Source of the DNA: Bacillus sp. B-jedd
GTDB taxonomy: Bacteria > Bacillota > Bacilli > Bacillales > Cytobacillaceae
Direction: 5' to 3'
Length of the DNA stretch: 64,000 bases
Assembly (NCBI RefSeq): GCF_000821085.1
Contig: NZ_CCXR01000001.1
Location: 3,927,001 to 3,991,000 of the forward strand
Shown here: positions 63,061 through 64,000 of the stretch, one piece after another
How the letters are laid out: the number at the start of each line of letters is the position of its first letter
How positions within the stretch are numbered: position 1 is the stretch's first letter
Position numbers and translations under genes: made by a program
Notes under the pieces: model-generated
Databases searched by the model: none
What the model saw: only the letters and a program-made list of their open reading frames with translations
Told to the model about the DNA's origin: nothing

Positions 63061-64000
63061 ATGCGGCATGAAGGGCTGGCGATGGCGGCTGATCACTTGG
63101 CGGATATGTTGTCGCCGAATTTCGAGGAGGATGCTCGGCTGATGCAGAAGGGGATGCTTCTGTACAGGCAGGGGATGGTTTCGCAGCTGCGTGTGGAGGA
63201 GGAAACGGTGACGGCGGCGGTGCAGGATGTGGTGCCGGTGAGGGTCACGCTTGAGTTGACGTTTATGGAGATGAGTGAGTGTTCGTGTCCTGCTCACGGG
63301 ATTTGCCGGCATCAGCTGGCGGTGTTTTTCGCGGCGTATGGCCGGGAAGGCAGTGTGGCCGAGTGGCTTGAAGAGTGGCGTTATCCGATGCTTGAGAAAA
63401 AGGCTGCTTCGGTTTGGGGGCTGAAAACGGCTCGTGATCTTGTGAAGGCCAGCGGGAAGGTGGAGCCTGATTACCGCTTGTGGCTGGTGTCGTTTTCGTC
63501 AGGGTTTAATTCGATTATGAGGTCGAAGAAATATGTGAATCCGTATGTGGTTGGCGACCTTTTCTCGATGTATTGGCTGCGTTTGCGGGCTGATTCGCCT
63601 GCAGGTGAAGAGTGGCGGCTTCTTTATGAGCTTTCCGCAGTTGTATTTTCGATCAAGGAGCTTGCCCGGCTTGGCGCGGAGCTCGGACATACGAATGAAA
63701 TGGTCAGCCGGTATTATGCCCATCTGTTTTCGGAGCTGGAGGAGGACGGAATCAGGCTCGGCGAGAAGCTGGGCGGCCGGGCGCTGCCTCTTGGGTCCGA
63801 ACCTTTCCTTGCGGCGCTAAGGGAGGATGTCCGCGAGCTGCTGACAGGTGTAAATGGATTTTTCAATGAGCGGTTGTATTTGTACATGGGCCTTTGGACG
63901 GTTCTGTTCAAAAGCAGGCCACAGCTTGAAGATGAGCTTGCGAAGGTAAGAGATGCTTCTTCCGTTGCGGAAGGCGAAGCGGGTCTTGCGCTGGCAATCG
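63061..64000 (+). CDS. ywqB: SWIM zinc-finger protein (YwqB-like), N-terminal part
   Basis: The gene runs off the right edge, so only about 313 residues are visible and the stop is unseen. The SWIM motif CxCx(n)CxH is clear at about residues 79-89 ('CSCPAHGICRHQLAVFFA'). The protein starts MRHEGLAMAADHLADMLSPN and continues as a helical, charged protein. B. subtilis YwqB has this layout and is followed by the SNF2-type helicase YwqA, so a helicase gene may lie just beyond the window. SWIM domains bind DNA or protein. GAGGAGG lies before the ATG. The gene is markedly GC-rich compared with the operon at 18-31 kb. Confidence 0.82.
   Translation, partial: MRHEGLAMAADHLADMLSPNFEEDARLMQKGMLLYRQGMVSQLRVEEETVTAAVQDVVPVRVTLELTFMEMSECSCPAHGICRHQLAVFFAAYGREGSVAEWLEEWRYPMLEKKAASVWGLKTARDLVKASGKVEPDYRLWLVSFSSGFNSIMRSKKYVNPYVVGDLFSMYWLRLRADSPAGEEWRLLYELSAVVFSIKELARLGAELGHTNEMVSRYYAHLFSELEEDGIRLGEKLGGRALPLGSEPFLAALREDVRELLTGVNGFFNERLYLYMGLWTVLFKSRPQLEDELAKVRDASSVAEGEAGLALAI

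Overview
The window looks like a chromosomal segment of a Bacillaceae bacterium (Bacillus, Mesobacillus or Cytobacillus-like). The main reasons are strong AGGAGG-type ribosome binding sites with frequent GTG and TTG starts, U-rich intrinsic terminators, and many genes whose closest recognisable relatives are in Bacillus: a YhcR-like nuclease/nucleotidase, the xpaC-yaaN pair, a YwqB-like SWIM protein, a YvbJ/TcaA-like zinc-ribbon protein, an RsbR paralogue and LytR-CpsA-Psr (LCP) proteins. The content is almost wholly cell envelope: glycan synthesis, peptidoglycan hydrolases with SH3 or LysM domains, and very large secreted enzymes. No rRNA, tRNA, CRISPR array, intact insertion sequence or prophage was seen.

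Layout. (1) 1-8158: the end of a GtrB-type glycosyltransferase gene and gtrA, then two paralogous secreted glucosaminidases flanking a polytopic DUF6044/GT-C-like protein. Together gtrB, gtrA and the GT-C-like protein have the parts of a three-component cell-wall-polymer glycosylation system. (2) 8.3-17.3 kb: wall-modifying enzymes (beta-helix protein with SPOR-like repeats, SH3-amidase, beta-lactamase-fold hydrolase with SH3, M14 peptidase, LysM-NlpC/P60 endopeptidase), a small membrane protein and the first LCP ligase. A decayed third LCP copy lies at about 17.35-17.65 kb. (3) 17.9-31.5 kb: a 12-gene, AT-rich surface-polysaccharide operon on the minus strand: CapD-type dehydratase, phosphoglycosyl transferase, CapN-type reductase, CapL/WbuB-type glycosyltransferase, CapE-F-G (UDP-L-FucNAc synthesis), O-acetyltransferase-like protein, second glycosyltransferase, Wzy, Wzx and Ugd. 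The gene logic is that of the Staphylococcus aureus type 5/8 capsule, with UDP-glucuronate in place of ManNAcA. A second LCP gene lies just upstream on the other strand. (4) 31.5-35.6 kb: mostly non-coding, with remnants including a decayed LPXTG/FIVAR surface protein. (5) 35.7-39.4 kb: two zinc-ribbon membrane proteins and galE. (6) 39.7-54.1 kb: two giant secreted enzymes, a 1913-residue LTD/OB/PHP protein and a 1414-residue YhcR-like endonuclease/5'-nucleotidase with wall-binding repeats, with a HupE-like protein and an orphan histidine kinase between them. (7) 54.1-64 kb: tandem repeats, an RsbR paralogue, a CPBP protease, xpaC-yaaN, mnaA, a sigma-70-family factor and the start of a SWIM-domain gene.

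How it fits together: mnaA, galE, ugd and CapD-G supply activated sugars, Wzx/Wzy export and polymerise, and the LCP proteins would attach the glycan to peptidoglycan. The GtrB/GtrA/GT-C set would decorate it, and the SH3/LysM hydrolases remodel the wall. The most notable less-described items are: two paralogous proteins of about 30 residues at 49227 and 54532; other mini-genes at 49388, 57101 and 62264; tandem 21-nt and 51-nt intergenic repeats; mini-ORFs abutting both glucosaminidase starts; and an RsbR-like sensor domain apparently shared by the orphan kinase and the RsbR paralogue. All functions are inferred from sequence reading alone; no database search was run.
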